Below are positions 12,727-25,500 of a stretch of DNA of 64,000 bases, piece by piece. Each line of letters opens with the position of its first letter. The stretch's first letter is position 1. Where the stretch lies: positions 6,448,854 to 6,512,853 of the forward strand of contig CP093830.1 of the NCBI GenBank assembly GCA_033063855.1. The letters run 5' to 3'. The notes below the pieces were generated by a model. The model had not been told where the DNA came from and ran no database searches. It saw only the letters and a program-made list of their open reading frames with translations. This stretch comes from Smittia aterrima (Eukaryota; Arthropoda; Insecta; Diptera; Chironomidae). A program made the position numbers and the translations under genes.

Positions 12727-14046
12727 ATGAATCGTAAGTATAAATAAAGTTCGAGTGTATTCGGAAAATTGTGGAAATGATGAGCAAACCAAAATAATCT
12801 ATCTGGAAAGTGAAAACCAAAATATATGAAACGACCTTGACATTCACTTACATTGAGCGATAAAATATGTTTGTGAGTGTGTTGGTTGAGTAAACAAATC
12901 TAGTTTAATCGCAACAAATTGTGGCTTACCTATCAAACAATTATCAGTGATTTACTTAACGAGCAAATGATAAGAGCAGTTACTTTCACTTTCAGGTCTA
13001 GCCAATGTTTACAATGAAGGTTTTCTCATCGCGGGATTCTCTACTATCGTTGGAGCGGGAATAGTTTACGGAACTTATAAATTCTTGAAAACAATTTACA
13101 ATGAAAAGCCGCCGAAGAAGTTTGATTCACATAAATTTGATGAAGACAATAAATTATCATTTTAATTTTTAGATGGAGAGAAGTTGGCAAAATTTCCGAA
13201 GTTTGGTGTTTTCCAGTTAAATCTTGTGGTCCAGTGAAACTGGACGAAATGTATTGTGGATTGATTGGAGGATTCGGCGACGGTGAGCTCCGAGATCGAG
13301 TCTTTATGATTTCTCGATTGAACGGAGAACTCGTGTCAGCAAGAACTTTCCCGAAAATGGTTAAGATCATTCCAAAGATCGAGGCGAGAACATTGACTTT
13401 GTCGGCTCCAGGAATGACTGATCTTCGCATGGACATCGGTTCAATTTACTCATTAAAGGAAACAATCAACATTCAGGTTTGGAAAGACAGAACTGATTGC
13501 ATCGATTGTGGAGATGAAGCTGCCGCTTGGTTTTCCAAATTTATTCTTGGTGAAAACGAAGGTCTTCGTCTGGCTTTCTATCCTAGCAATCTACCAAAAC
13601 CAGTGATCAAAGATCGCGGATATCTCTTCAAGCAAGCGGCTGATATCGACACTGGAGCCTTACACGATGAAACTAGTTTTATGCTAATGAATCAAGGATC
13701 ATTTGATGATCTCAACACAAAGCTGGACAAGCCGGTTGTTCCTTTACAATATCGACCGAACTTTGTTGTTGAAGGTCCATCGCCTTGGGAAGAAGACAAT
13801 TGGAAGTGGATTAAGATTGGTGACCAAACAATCTTCAAGAACGTTCAGCCTTGCATCCGATGCATCTTCACAAATATCGATCCAGCAACAGGCGAACGAA
13901 TGCCAAATATGGAGCCTCTTAAAACTCTTAACACCTTCCGAGCATTCAAAAAAATTGCAACGAATGGACCTTACTTTGGAATTCACTTAGGGATTCGAGC
14001 CAATGGAAAAGTTAAAGTTGGAGATACAGTTTATGTCGACGCATGA
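12727..14046 (+). CDS. Mitochondrial amidoxime-reducing component (mARC), MOSC domain, 334 aa
   Basis: mARC is the molybdenum-cofactor enzyme of the outer mitochondrial membrane that reduces N-hydroxylated substrates with cytochrome b5 and its NADH reductase. Exons are 12727-12733 (only seven coding bases), 12996-13119 and 13173-14046. Phases agree and give 334 aa, the usual family length. An N-terminal membrane anchor (about residues 12-32, IAGFSTIVGAGIVYG) is followed by the MOSC N-terminal barrel (WREVGKISEVWCFPVKSCGP) and the MOSC domain. The motif QPCIRC places Cys271 where family members bind molybdenum. The 53-nt second intron has a poor donor (GTTTGA), but it is the only choice that restores the conserved KKWREVG junction. 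AATAAA lies at 14056-14061, and the next gene's promoter starts about 70 bp further on. Confidence 0.93.
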
Positions 14047-14128
14047 AAATATTCTAATAAAGCTCGTTGACCCATACGCAGTTGATTGATTGATATTCAT
14101 ATTTCAGTTCTCAAAGCTTCAATCAACT

Positions 14129-14159
14129 GATAAGATAATCCAGTCATTGGATATAAAAG
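14129..14159 (+). promoter_or_regulatory. GATA motif plus TATA box upstream of the acyltransferase gene
   Basis: GATAAGATAA at about 14130-14139 is followed by TATAAAAG at 14152-14159. The ATG of the next gene is at 14194, so transcription should begin near 14182 and leave a 5' UTR of only about a dozen bases. The whole promoter fits in the roughly 150 bp after the mARC stop codon. Confidence 0.6.
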
Positions 14160-14193
14160 CAAATTCCCAAATCATTTTTCTCTAAGTGTGGCA

Positions 14194-16461
14194 ATGAAGC
14201 TTCAATCGATCGGTTATATAAAAAGTGTTCTTCTAGTTCTGTTAATTGAACTGAACTTGACTAACTCTCATAATGTGTTGGATGTGCAAAAGCAAGTGCG
14301 AACATCAACATCGCCTGTCAAAGTTACGAAGGATGATGAAATGTGCTCGAAACAGGCTCGTCTACTGTTGGATGCTTATCAAATGGAAGAGCTTTGGGCG
14401 CTAAAAACTCTCGATTCGTGGGGAAAATCGCAATCCGGATTATATTCTGGCAATCACGTTAACTTTGGACATTACGAGCAATGTCTGCAGATGAGAAAAG
14501 ATTTCGACAACTCAAGTGATGGAATATTTCAAGGACAACATTGCATGATTTTTTATAAGGATGCTACGGGGACTCCAAATTTCACAAGTGGAGTGCTCGA
14601 CTTAAAACTGCCACAAGCAGTTCACATTGAGCTTATGCGACAACACATGATGCGAAGTAAACACGTTATAGCGGGAACTGCGGTCTGCCTTCCTGCATTT
14701 TGCAGCGCTGCGATGGTTCGTTCGATGGCAAATATCATTTTGGCGCCGAGCAACATGATAACTACGGACTACGATCAAGAGGAATTTTGTAACACCATCA
14801 ACATCCTCGATATGAGAAGTATCGACATGTTCGCTGCGTTATTCTTCTCCTTTTTGCTCATTCTGCTTGTTGTAAGCACAGCGTACGACTTGAGGATGCG
14901 AAGCAATAATCGTGAGCTTACAATAAGATTGAGGATTAAAGTTTTGAAATTTATTTCTTTGTCTCTTCTCAGATAAACAGAAACCAATTTTAGCAGCTTT
15001 CTCTGTCTACTCGAATGGATTAAAACTGTTTGAGACATCTAATCAAGCAGCTTCAAGAGGAATCATTGAGTGTTTACACGGCCTACGTGCCCTATCAATA
15101 TTGTGTGTTATTCACGGCCATCGAATGCAGACTTACGTTAGCTTTCCCATCATCAACAAAAGTCAATTTCGAGAAGTTCGCACAAAGCACTCGAAGTAGT
15201 TTATCGTTGTATTAAATCAATTTCATTACAGCAATGGCTTCGCAGCAGCTGGGCTTCAGTCATACCAACATCAGAACCAATGGCCGTTGATACATTTTTT
15301 CTTTTAAGTGGTTTGTTGACGACGAGAAGCCTTTTGAGGAAATTGGATGAGAGGCGAGTGGGAAAACATTTTTAATTTAAAAGTTCAAAGCTTTGAAAGC
15401 TTTTTATTTCAGAGGAAAAATAAACATTGGCTATCTCTACTTGCATCGATGGCTTCGAATTACGCCAGTTCTCGGCGCAACGATTTTCTGCTTCCTCTCG
15501 CTTCAAAGATATTTTGGCGACGGTCCTTACAACAAAAACTTAACAGAAAAATATGCAGCAAACTGTCGGAAATATTGGTACACGGCTCTTCTCCACATTC
15601 AAAACTTTGTGAATCCTTTTGAGGTCTGCTTGAGTCACACTTGGTATTTGTCTCCGGACTTTCAGCTATTCATCATCGCTCCTTTCCTTGTTTATCCGCT
15701 TTGGCGATTTGGAAAATACTTCATGATAATTCTACCACTACTTGCTTTAGCTTCAGTGACTTTCATCTTTTTGGTCGCACACGATCACGGCTTTCATCTT
15801 CTTCCGTTCTTCAAGTAAAAGATTTTCCATTAAAGAAATCAGTAATTTTCTCATAAATCTTTCCAGCACTCTCGATAATCTATTCAAATATAATTACTAC
15901 GTTTACTTGCCGTTCTATTCACGAGCCTCTCCTTATCTATTTGGAATTATGACGGCGTATGTTCTTCATCGAAGGCAAGGCGAAGAACCCCCGAAACTTC
16001 CGAAACACTTAAATAGCAGCTTGTGGCTCACATCGATAACTATTATTTTCGTCATCGTAGTCGGCAGTTATCCGTTCCGCTGGAGACATAACTCGCCGCC
16101 AAGGGTTGTTCATGCGATTTTCATGGCGTCGAGTCCTTTCTTGTGGTCGGCTGCTCTTTCGTGGATGATTTTCGCTTGTCATTGCGGTTTCGGCGGCATT
16201 GTGAATAACTTTTTGTCGCTTTCGATGTGGAAACCTTTGTCGAGAATCGGTCTGAGCATCTACGTAACTCACATCCTGGCGATTTTGGCAGTTTTCGGAA
16301 CACAAAAGCAACCTGAATACTTTAATGATTTTGTGACGACTCATCTCTTCCTAGGAGACCTTGGCATGGCATTTGGCGTTGCTGTGTTAGCTTTCTTGAC
16401 GTTTGAAGCTCCCTTCTTAGCTATTGAGAAGAGCTTCCATCAACAGAAGAAAGAAAAATAG
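14194..16461 (+). CDS. Nose resistant to fluoxetine (NRF-6)-like acyltransferase 3, 679 aa
   Basis: Exons are 14194-14911, 14973-15175, 15232-15353, 15413-15814 and 15867-16461; phases agree and give 679 aa. The ATG at 14194 starts a signal peptide. Next comes the Cys-containing NRF luminal domain (about residues 50-200: EMCSKQARLLL, WGKSQSGLYSGNHVNFGHYE, VCLPAFCS). A membrane span (DMFAALFFSFLLILLVVSTA) leads into the acyltransferase-3 domain with roughly ten spans (IECLHGLRALSILCVIHGHR, AVDTFFLLSGLLTTR, YLYLHRWLRITP, LSHTWYLSPDFQLFI, IGLSIYVTHILAI). Caenorhabditis nrf-6/ndg-4 act in lipid uptake or transport across epithelia; insects have many paralogues of unclear substrate. Intron 3 (15354-15412) has a GC donor (AG/GCGAGT); no GT donor keeps the frame. 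Intron 2 uses a weak donor (GTTCGC) at 15176; the alternative at 15196 would leave a 36-nt intron. Confidence 0.92.
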
Positions 16462-18052
16462 ATTTTCATCATGAGATCGCATTTCTTGAACTTAGCGCAA
16501 ATTGAAAACCATCGAAAGTTTGCTTCATCATCCTTCGGTGACTTCAAATTAAATTTAAAGTTTCTCATTTTGTATTCGAAAAATTTTCTCGATGAATACC
16601 GTGATGCGACCGCGAGATGCTGTCTTAATTAAATTTCCATCGGCTCTATAGAGATGAAGTTGCAAGTTGCGGCTGTGGCTTTTGAAATGTGAGGCAGTTT
16701 CATTGAATAAACTTTAAAGTGTTCATTGAGAGATGAAATAAACAAACTTTGAAGTGAGCTTGAAGGGTTGAATTCTTTTCAGGATAAAAAAAACTCGAAA
16801 CATTTTTATCCACCCGCGCCGTTGTTGATTCATGTCGACTTATCAGATTCCGTGGAGAAGAACTTTATTCGTTTAATGTTTGAGGAGGCATCAGGCAACT
16901 CGGAGGAAAGAAATAAACGCGAAATATTGCGTTGAGCCATAAATTCTTCTGTTGGCGGATGGAAAACTGAACACGAATTCCTTCTTGTTCCTCTGCCGTT
17001 TGAATTATTTATTTTTTCTTTCGGTTTCTTGAAGTTCCTTGAAAGATTTTTCTCCACTTGCAATATTTCGATTGAGAACTAATTATTCAAAGACTCCCAT
17101 CCAAGAAAGTTTATCGTCAAATGGGAAATTCGATTGAATAAGAAAAAAGTTTTCAAAGAAAATGAAATTTCAATAAAAATCCTTCGAATTGGAAAATTAA
17201 ATTCAATTTTACTCCTGAACGCGGTTTCTTGCTGATAGTTCTTGCGATTGAGATGAAGATGAATCAACTTTAAAGCTTTCATCGCATTTGATCTCAGCAA
17301 TTTATGCAAATACGAAGTCAATCAAACTTGATTGAGTTGAAAAGTTCTTTCTTTGCTTAAGCGACGGCTGCAAAGCTTTCAATTCCAAACTTTAAACTTT
17401 TTCCATTCAAAAGTGCTTGAAATTTAATCCAATGATGATACTTTGTGGCCAATGTTTCGAGTAGATTCGATATGAATTTAATTCAATTGGAAACTTAGCA
17501 ATTTTCTTAATCAACTTTATTGTTTGCTGGTAAACAAAATTTTCTGATTGGATTGACTTCAAAGTTTCGTTCTCTTATCAAACGAATAAGAATTAATTCA
17601 AGACCAGTTAAAGGAATTAAAGTCAGATCACAATAAAATTAAATTGACCAAGTCAAAACATTTGAAACAATTTGCGGACGATTTTTGTCTTCAAGTTTCA
17701 TCTTAACCCCGAAAAGAAATAAAATATTCAATGAGCGCGAGAATCCTTTGAAAGCTTTCTTGTTTATCTTAAAGTTCCTGCAGATTCAGTTGCAAATTTG
17801 TTTTTTTCCCGTTGAACGAGTTTTAGTTCAGTGAAATGTCAGTTGCTCTTCGACTTCAGTTCTGGTCGAAATTCCATTTGATTGAATTATAAATGAAGCC
17901 CAATAATCTCAATCCTGATACGAACAGTGCGATGCGATGCTAGACTGATGTGATGCACAGGACGTCGTTGGAACAAGATTAAAAATTCATTGTTCGTGAC
18001 CGCCACAAAGAGCCAAATGCGAATAGAATGAAGGAGAGAAGCAAACACTTAC
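16462..18052. other. Intergenic, AT-rich, nothing recognised
   Basis: The 3' UTR of the acyltransferase gene (AATAAA near 16736) is followed by AT-rich sequence. Minus-strand frames at 16830-17063 and 17079-17321 are Lys/Asn/Ser-rich and resemble no family. I looked here for the next TMEM132 exon and did not find it. Confidence 0.55.
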
Positions 18053-18719
18053 CTTAATGACACTTTCATCTTCAGCATGGCAAGAGCTTTGAAGCGTCAC
18101 GTCTGCAACTTTCCCAGCCTGAGTGACAATGAAGACTTTCATGACCTGTGACACTTGTCGGCCGGTTAGAACTGCTGTATTCATCAGCTCCCAGTTCTGA
18201 AAGTGCAACAAACCTTCAAGTTCCATTCAGTCGAGTTTAAATGTCATGCAAACCTTTGAAATCGGAAGAATCGATTGAATGTCATCTTTTTGAATCTCAA
18301 GCTTTGCTACGAGTTTCTTGCGATGTTCTTCATGAGGCAAAATCGTTTCAACTGACATATTCTTTGCCTTTGGCCTATCATGAACATAACTCACTGACCA
18401 AACAATCCTCGATCCATCCCAATGCTCCTTTGTGTCATTTGCCACTTCCAGAAGCCATGAAAAAACTTCGACGATTCTAATCGGAAAGAGAAAGTTGTGA
18501 AAATTGAATATTTGTGCAATAAAAAGTTGAAAAGTTCGTCATTACTTGTTTCCATTGAGATCATCTTGTTGTCGAGTTGGACTGTCGGGGTCTTGATCTT
18601 TCCTGAATGCAGTTACTCGTGCGACTGTGTGTTTGGAGTTTTCCTTTTCAACTGACACGTTCCAATCGTCTGACGATGCTGAAGCTCCCAAAATTCTCAT
18701 TCCTCCTTTAACTCGAGCT
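18053..18719 (-). CDS. TMEM132-family protein (detonator-like), three internal exons only
   Basis: Three consecutive minus-strand exons, 18546-18719, 18254-18476 and 18053-18196, are joined by short introns with compatible phases and encode about 180 aa. The order matches the central region of TMEM132 proteins. First comes ARVKGGMRILGASASSDDWN (family: VKKG.xVL.A...W). Then IVEVFSWLLEVAND with DGSRIVWSVSYV, then IQKDDIQSILPIS, and NWELMNTAVLTGRQVSQVMK (family: xELVNTA.LTG). TMEM132 proteins are single-pass neural membrane proteins thought to act in adhesion and cytoskeletal linkage. The first exon needs two bases from an upstream exon and the last ends on a good donor (AAG/GTAAGT), so the gene must continue both ways. 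I found no further TMEM132 exon in the window. It is either a gene with very long introns that surround other genes, or a remnant; intact frames and splice sites favour the former. Confidence 0.8.
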
Positions 18720-21700
18720 CTGTAAGAAGTTTAACAAAAACAATAAATTTAGTTTCTTTCTTCTTAGAAATCAATTGAGAAACTTCTCGAAAATCGATTG
18801 ATAAATGTTTATTCACTGCAATCGACAATTATGCAATCAATTGAATCTTCTCTTCGTATTTACAAATTATTTCTCATTGAATGAACAACTTTAAGTCAAC
18901 TTATTGTCTTCGAGAAAACAAACGACCGCAAAGCGAGGGAGACTATCCAACAAAGTTTATTTTCCCGGAATTTTTAATTTATTAAATTGAAAAACTTTTA
19001 ATCCGCAAAGGTTCGTAGCAGCAGCGATCGTTGGAATCAAGGTTTTGATAATTGGGAAATTTGTTAGAAACTTTCTTAATTGCTCGCAAAAATTACTTTT
19101 GTGTTCTCAGTGAGAATATCAATTCCATCGCATAATCGGATTATCCACTTCATAAAGCAACAGGAAGAATCGAAATTTGAGTTTGTTTGGAATAAATCAG
19201 TGAACACGAGCTGCGTAAAATATGCAAAAAGGAATCATTTTGATGCTTGCATTTCTAATCAATTAAGCAGCAACTCAAGTGAACTCAAACAATTCGCAAT
19301 GTTCTCATATTTTTCTTTTATGATTCTGAAAAGCAATTTTATTTTATTTGCTTAAGAATACAAAGCTTTTCAATCTAAAATCAAACAAAAATTCTTTTCA
19401 GTTGGTCAAGTGGTCGTAATAAATTTATTTTAAGTCTTTAAGCATCACTTTAAGTAATTGCTCTCTTGATATCGCTATCTAAAAAGAAAACTTCTATTTG
19501 ATTCAGAAGCCAATGCAGTGGATTTTTTTTTAAAGTTTCAAGCTGCAGATCAAATCTTCATTAAATATTTATTGCCAAAGGTGTAACAGGGAATTTCAAT
19601 TTGATAACGAACTTCATAGATTGAAAATTCAAAGCCAACTGATGAGAAATGGAATCTTCACTCTTGCAGTGCAAAAATATTTTCTAATGCATTACAAAAT
19701 GTGTAGCCAATTTAATTTCAATTTCGATTGAAAGCTGGTAATTCGAAATATTTAGTTATTATTGAAATTCTTCAAAGTTTTAATTGCATTTGCTTTCTAA
19801 CTTCGAAACTTTCAGTTGAGCAGATTCAAAGATTCCTGAAATACAAAATATCCTTAAAATGACAAATTTGCCAGCAACACCAGCAAAAGGAAACCTTCAC
19901 CCCATCATCTGCTTTGTCTTCATCAATATCTGAACACTCCACACGTTTCCCTCATTGATAAGCAGTTTCAAGTGATTGTGCAGATAGCAAATATGTGCCA
20001 ACTGTATGCGTCATGAAATTATATTGTTCAAACACTCCTCCCATCGCCTGCTCTCGATTAAACGAACTCTCTCGAGTGTGAGATGAAAAATAAATGAAGT
20101 AGCAATCGATATATTTCGAATGCTGCTGGTGCATGGACAGCAAAAGTTGTTCGGTGTTTACATATGTCGAAGAGTGAGAGAGAAATTGCGTTCGTTAAAC
20201 GCTTCTCGTGTAATTTATGACGCAGCCACGTTGCAGCTCAATCGATTTAATATCAATAAAGTTCTCTTACGACCTGCTGTCCGAAATTTCCCTGATGCGG
20301 GATTCACTGATATCATTTCACAGTTTTAATGATCGCACACGATGCCAGCATTTAATGCTTAGCTGATCATAAATGATGATAGTAGGAAGACAATCTCGCG
20401 CTCGATAGAGGAATTCAATAAAATTGTGAAGCTTTGCGCTCAAAGTCATCACACAACTTTTCTGTTATGTGCTTTTTATGCAAAAGTAATGGCAGAGCGA
20501 AATTAGGGCCTTCATGAAATATTTGAGATAGATATTTGAGTGGAAGCAAAAAGCGATTTTCATAGCATTTCTGTTGGATGAATGTAAATTCAGCGAAGGA
20601 TGTTGTGCGAGGCGACGAAGGATGATGAGAAATGACAAGTTTTCTTTTTCCACGCGTGATGAACTTTTTTTTTGTGATATTTTCCGTTCACATAAGTGCA
20701 GAACTAAGCTGCTTAAGACTTTCATCCGTCGAAAGATTTTTCGTTTTCAAGCATAAACTTTTGTTAAATAATTCAAAAATTGTGTCAGCTTGAAAGGATT
20801 TTCGTTTCCGGTTTCCCGATTCTGTCCCTTATCAAAATTCCACTCTTTTTTCACCCTGAACGCCCCAACCATTCTTTCAATTGTAATCTAAAATAATAAA
20901 CATTGCAATTAACCCAGTTTTTACGAAGCTTCTTTACTTCTCCCCTTCGGAACGAATTTTAAATTAACATAATCCAAGCGAGGCGGGTTTTACATTTGCG
21001 GGAAGTCTTAGTGGCGCGCGCGACTTTTTCTGGTAATGTGTTTTCCCTTCGCATTATTTAATTGGGTAGGTTCCTCCGCTTCTTGAGAGTCAATTTTTCT
21101 CACTCAACCGCCACGCCACTGTCGTTATCCTTCTCCCATTAATTCCATTGGAGTTAAAACCAGAGGAAATTCAATTCATTAATTATGTCGGTATTGTGTT
21201 TTTGCGGCTTAACTTGAATTCGTTTTATTTGCATTCGGTGGAAAATCGATGGCAAGGATATTGAACAACAACTGATGTTCGTTTCCGATTATGTCTCCTT
21301 CAATAATTGCGTTGGAGAGTAACATAATTCCATTGATTCTGTGGTCGATCAATTATTCACAATTAACATCACGCGCTGAACATATAATTAGAAGGCTAGC
21401 ATAATCATTTCAGCCCTTAATCGCATTATATCGATTAGCGACACTTGTTTGATCTAGTTTAGCTGAAGCACGAACTTTGATGGATTTTGATGCATTACGC
21501 AATCTCTGCCAAGCTTTCAAGTCTTTTGTCTTCGTAAACTTGGAGATTACTGAATGGGTTCTTCTCTTTCAATGCTTTATCTAAAAAAAGCTTAGAACTT
21601 AGATTTTGATGTGGGCGAAGGAAAATTTGTGTTAGAACAATAAAGCGAATTCGAGCACAAGCTTTTCTTTCGTACAACTTTACTCTTACTTTACTCGTTT

Positions 21701-22576
21701 TGAAAAAAAAGAAGAGTAAAGTTTTCGTTGGAAAATGTTAAATAAAAATTTATTTGAATATCTGACAAACATTTGTGATCTAATATCTAATAAGATTCCT
21801 TTGTAAGCAACAATCAATAAAACTTGATAGCATGTCAAAAAAAATTAATAATTATCGAGGATTCTTTATTATATTTGAAAGTGAATTTAAGGACTTATAT
21901 CTCTTACTTCCAATTAAGAGTCTTAAAAAATGTTAATAACAGAATTCTTAAGCTAAAATTTCTTTCTCGTATATGGGAGATTAATTCAGAATTAAGCACT
22001 TTTCTTGACTCAACAAAAAGATTTGCACTGAAGAATCTGCGGATCTTATGAAAGTTGTCAGCCGAGGTAATTCTACAGTCTTCTTGTGGTTAACTTATTT
22101 TGGGTCAATAATTATTAACAACTTAGCTTTGGCTAAATGTGTTAATTAAGCGTAATTAAACGAAAATGAATAAAAGTGACCGTTACAATTAAAATTTAAA
22201 AATCTAGCAGATTTTCAAGCTAGTCAATATCTAGTACAAAATGAGTCCTAGATGCTGTAAGTCCTAGAATTTATTCATAGCTTCGAGGGGCATACTTCAA
22301 AATTTCACACACAAAAGAAACACAAAGAAAAATCATTCTTCGGAAGTTCGTCAAAGAGCGAAGTCGAATTATTTGTGTCGTCTCGATGCTCATCGAGAAA
22401 AAGTTGTAAAATATTTGTGAAATTTATGTGAAGTGAAGTGAATAAACATAAAAAGTCATTATTCAGACATATGAAAGCAAGAGAACTTAAGATTTTAACA
22501 AGAAATCAAGAAAAATCAATAAAACTTAAAATTTTTAACATTATCGTGCTTGAAACGTGAAATATCTACTAAAACA
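18720..22576. other. Non-coding, AT-rich; possible TMEM132 intron and jumeau upstream region
   Basis: There is no exon I can defend in 3.9 kb. Open frames at 19080-19355, 20465-20725 and 21824-22051 have no start context, family resemblance or conserved composition. The region should contain regulatory sequence and the 5' UTR of the forkhead gene. Confidence 0.5.
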
Positions 22577-25500
22577 ATGTTTGAATTCGAAGAAGCTGGC
22601 GGTCTTCATGATGTCTTCCTCAACAGACACGCAGTAAGTCGATTGATAATTTTTTTCTATAATTCGAGCGCCAAATGTTCATTAAAAAAATCCAAGATGG
22701 AGTTTCATATTTCGTTCACTCACACAACGATAACCGGCAATGTCGATTGTTATGATTCAAACAGGGCAGAGAATCAAAATTTTCAGGGCTTCTGCTGTTG
22801 CATAATCTTCATTCGAAACAAATTTCAAATCTTATTAAATGTCAGACAAATTGGGATCATAAAAAGAAATTTATTAATAAACTCGCAATCATTATCGTCC
22901 CTGAAACAGAATTCAATTGATAACATAACGTCCTTGAAGCACAGAATTTCACTCTCGAAAACTCAGTCAAAACAAAGAGCGCTATAGCTACAAAACATTT
23001 CGCTTATCTAGAGTGAAGAAATATTTATTTTTGAGTTCATACTATTTCGCGCCAACGAATCTGTTTCTGTTTAGACGTTTTACGATGAAACTTGCTAAAT
23101 TATTGAGGGCACGACAAGCTCTACATTTTCTAATTACAAAACTGCTTCCTTTGCTAAATTACGAACGCCTGCACGTGTAGAGTGTCATTGGATTACGAGA
23201 GAATAATTCAACATTGCAAAGGGCAAAATACCGGAAGACTTCATTCTCTTGTAAACAAATGTAAAGCGACAACAAATCTTTCGCCGGCCGGTTTTCATCA
23301 TCGCGCGCGAAATAGAACGAATACACTTTGCGCAAGATTCCATTTATTTTTGTGTGGCTCAGAGAGACTGGAGAAGAGCAGCATGAAACATGATTCGCAA
23401 AACAGAATCGAAGAAAGCCGGGAAACTTGTTATATGAATGAAGCGAGAGGGAGAGAAGATGTGCCATGCTGAATGGCTTTTCCACATAAATAAAAACATT
23501 CAAAACAAGATTTCAAAGTCGATCACGTGGTAGTTCTGATTGGAACCGACGAAGAAGAAGCATAAGCAACAAGAATCGCGAAGTAGAAAATGTAAAATAG
23601 CTTAAACTCAACAATGGGAGAGCATGGAAGCAAAGCGTGACGAATGAAAGCCGGCTTAGATTGGCCATGAACTTGATTTTGTACTCCGAATAGCATTTAA
23701 ATTGTTTCCCTCGCGATGGTTGTAGTAAATCGAGCGAGAGCGGATGTGTAAAGTTTATGTAACATCGCGAATCGTTTCGGAAGAAATGAGATAGAATGAC
23801 TTTTGCCGGTAAGACTTGAAGTTAAGTGTGTAATCTCGTCTTATCTTCAAAAGATTTTTGGCACCATCGAGACAATTGCTAACTTCATGATCCTTCTTTT
23901 GTTCGTAGAGAACAATTGTGAAGTGTCTCGGGCATTTAAATTCAAATATCCATGACGGACTGCTCTGGAGGTGTGGGAAACTTTCTTTTGAAACATAAAT
24001 TCTTTTGTGAGAACTTCGAGTACATTTATGTTTGCTCTTTAAAGTTTAAATGTCCTCGCCCCACTACAAACTTCAGTTTCGCGCGCTCTCTAGTATTTAT
24101 GTTTCAATCTTTCATTGAATTGCTATACGATTGGAAATCGGTTAAGGAATGGCGCTTGGAACTGAAAAGTTATGCTTGAAAGCCTCAAGAACCTTCTCCG
24201 TAGGCATCAAAAGCAATCAACTTTCCCATCTTCCAAGGCTCTCTGTTCTTTTTATGGTTTCTTTCTTACGCTGCCTTCGTTCGACTTGAGAAAAGAAAGA
24301 CAAAAACATCTTTGCATCACATGAACGATCTTAGTAGCGTCTTCTTGTTCTTCCATAGTTTCTTAAGTGCGAACGCACACAAATGGAAGAGACCAAGAGA
24401 AGAATTTGAAGCAGAAGGCGAATAAAGAAAAGGTGGAGAGAAACCGGTTTATAAAGTAGACGAGGAGAATCAAGAAAATTATAAACTTTTCACACACACA
24501 CTCGAAAGGAAAATAAAATTCTCCTTCGAATGCTTTTGATTATTCACGATTCTCTTTCGCCGCCGCCGATTCTGGAAGTTGAGCTAATGGCGGGATTTCG
24601 AAAAAAAAATCGTGTTGATGCTTCCTGCGCTCATGTCGCATGACATAAGCCATGGCAGAAGAGGAGAGGAAGAAAAAACATTCCTTGGTTGATGGAATGA
24701 GAAATCGAAATAATTGCGCGCGCATTCAGTGTTGCACGATTTAACTGGGCTCGGTTAGCTATCTTCATGAAACTTTTCACGATTCTCTTTTCTTTTTTTA
24801 TATTTTTGAGGAAAAAGCAGATTGCTTTAGAGCGAAAGTTCATGACAGGTGATCTCTTTAGACTTTTGCGGTCACCCTTCGTACATTTAATGTTTCGTAA
24901 AGGAATCAAATCGATTTGTTGCAGTTTATTGCAAAAGAATATTTTGAGCCTTCTAAGCATGTTGAATTCAATTTCCCGCGCTCTAAGTTATCCCAAAGAG
25001 TAGAGAGGCGCGCACACCATCTCGAGCGATTTTTTGGAAACAGAGAAGATGTTTTGTTTTTCATCGTAAGCATTTTCTTTCGCATTTTGGCAAAGAAGAA
25101 AAAAGCCAATAAAAATCAAACGGTCGTCAAACTCTCCAGCTCTGAGTACACGTGTGCTGAGATGTCGAGCGCGCTCTTAATTTTCGGTTATTTTTTGCTT
25201 GGATTGGATAACAAAATTCATCTCCACCCGCGCAAGAGCAGCATAAAGTTGAAGATGAAAAGGTCTTGTAATTAGCTTCATGATGTTGCCCAGAGCAATG
25301 AACGAAAGTCGTGATAGCGAGATCGCCACGTAACCCCCCAACTCTACGTGATTAATGAATAATCCTTAAAGAAACAGTCGAAATTCACATTCCCAACTAA
25401 ATTCTTCCCCGCGCCGGGAACATAAACTTCTCCTAGCCAAGCTAACAAGCGCTGCTCCTCGACATTCGTTCCATTATTACGAAAATATATAAATTTCAAA

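Noticed and set aside
16009..16344. 111-codon minus-strand frame
   Set aside because: Antisense to the last exon of the NRF-6-like gene, which shows clear acyltransferase-3 membrane segments.
22634..22987. Continuation of the jumeau first exon as a 145-codon frame
   Set aside because: It passes a strong GTAAGT donor directly after GCA; sequence beyond is intron-like and the frame joins exon 2 in phase.
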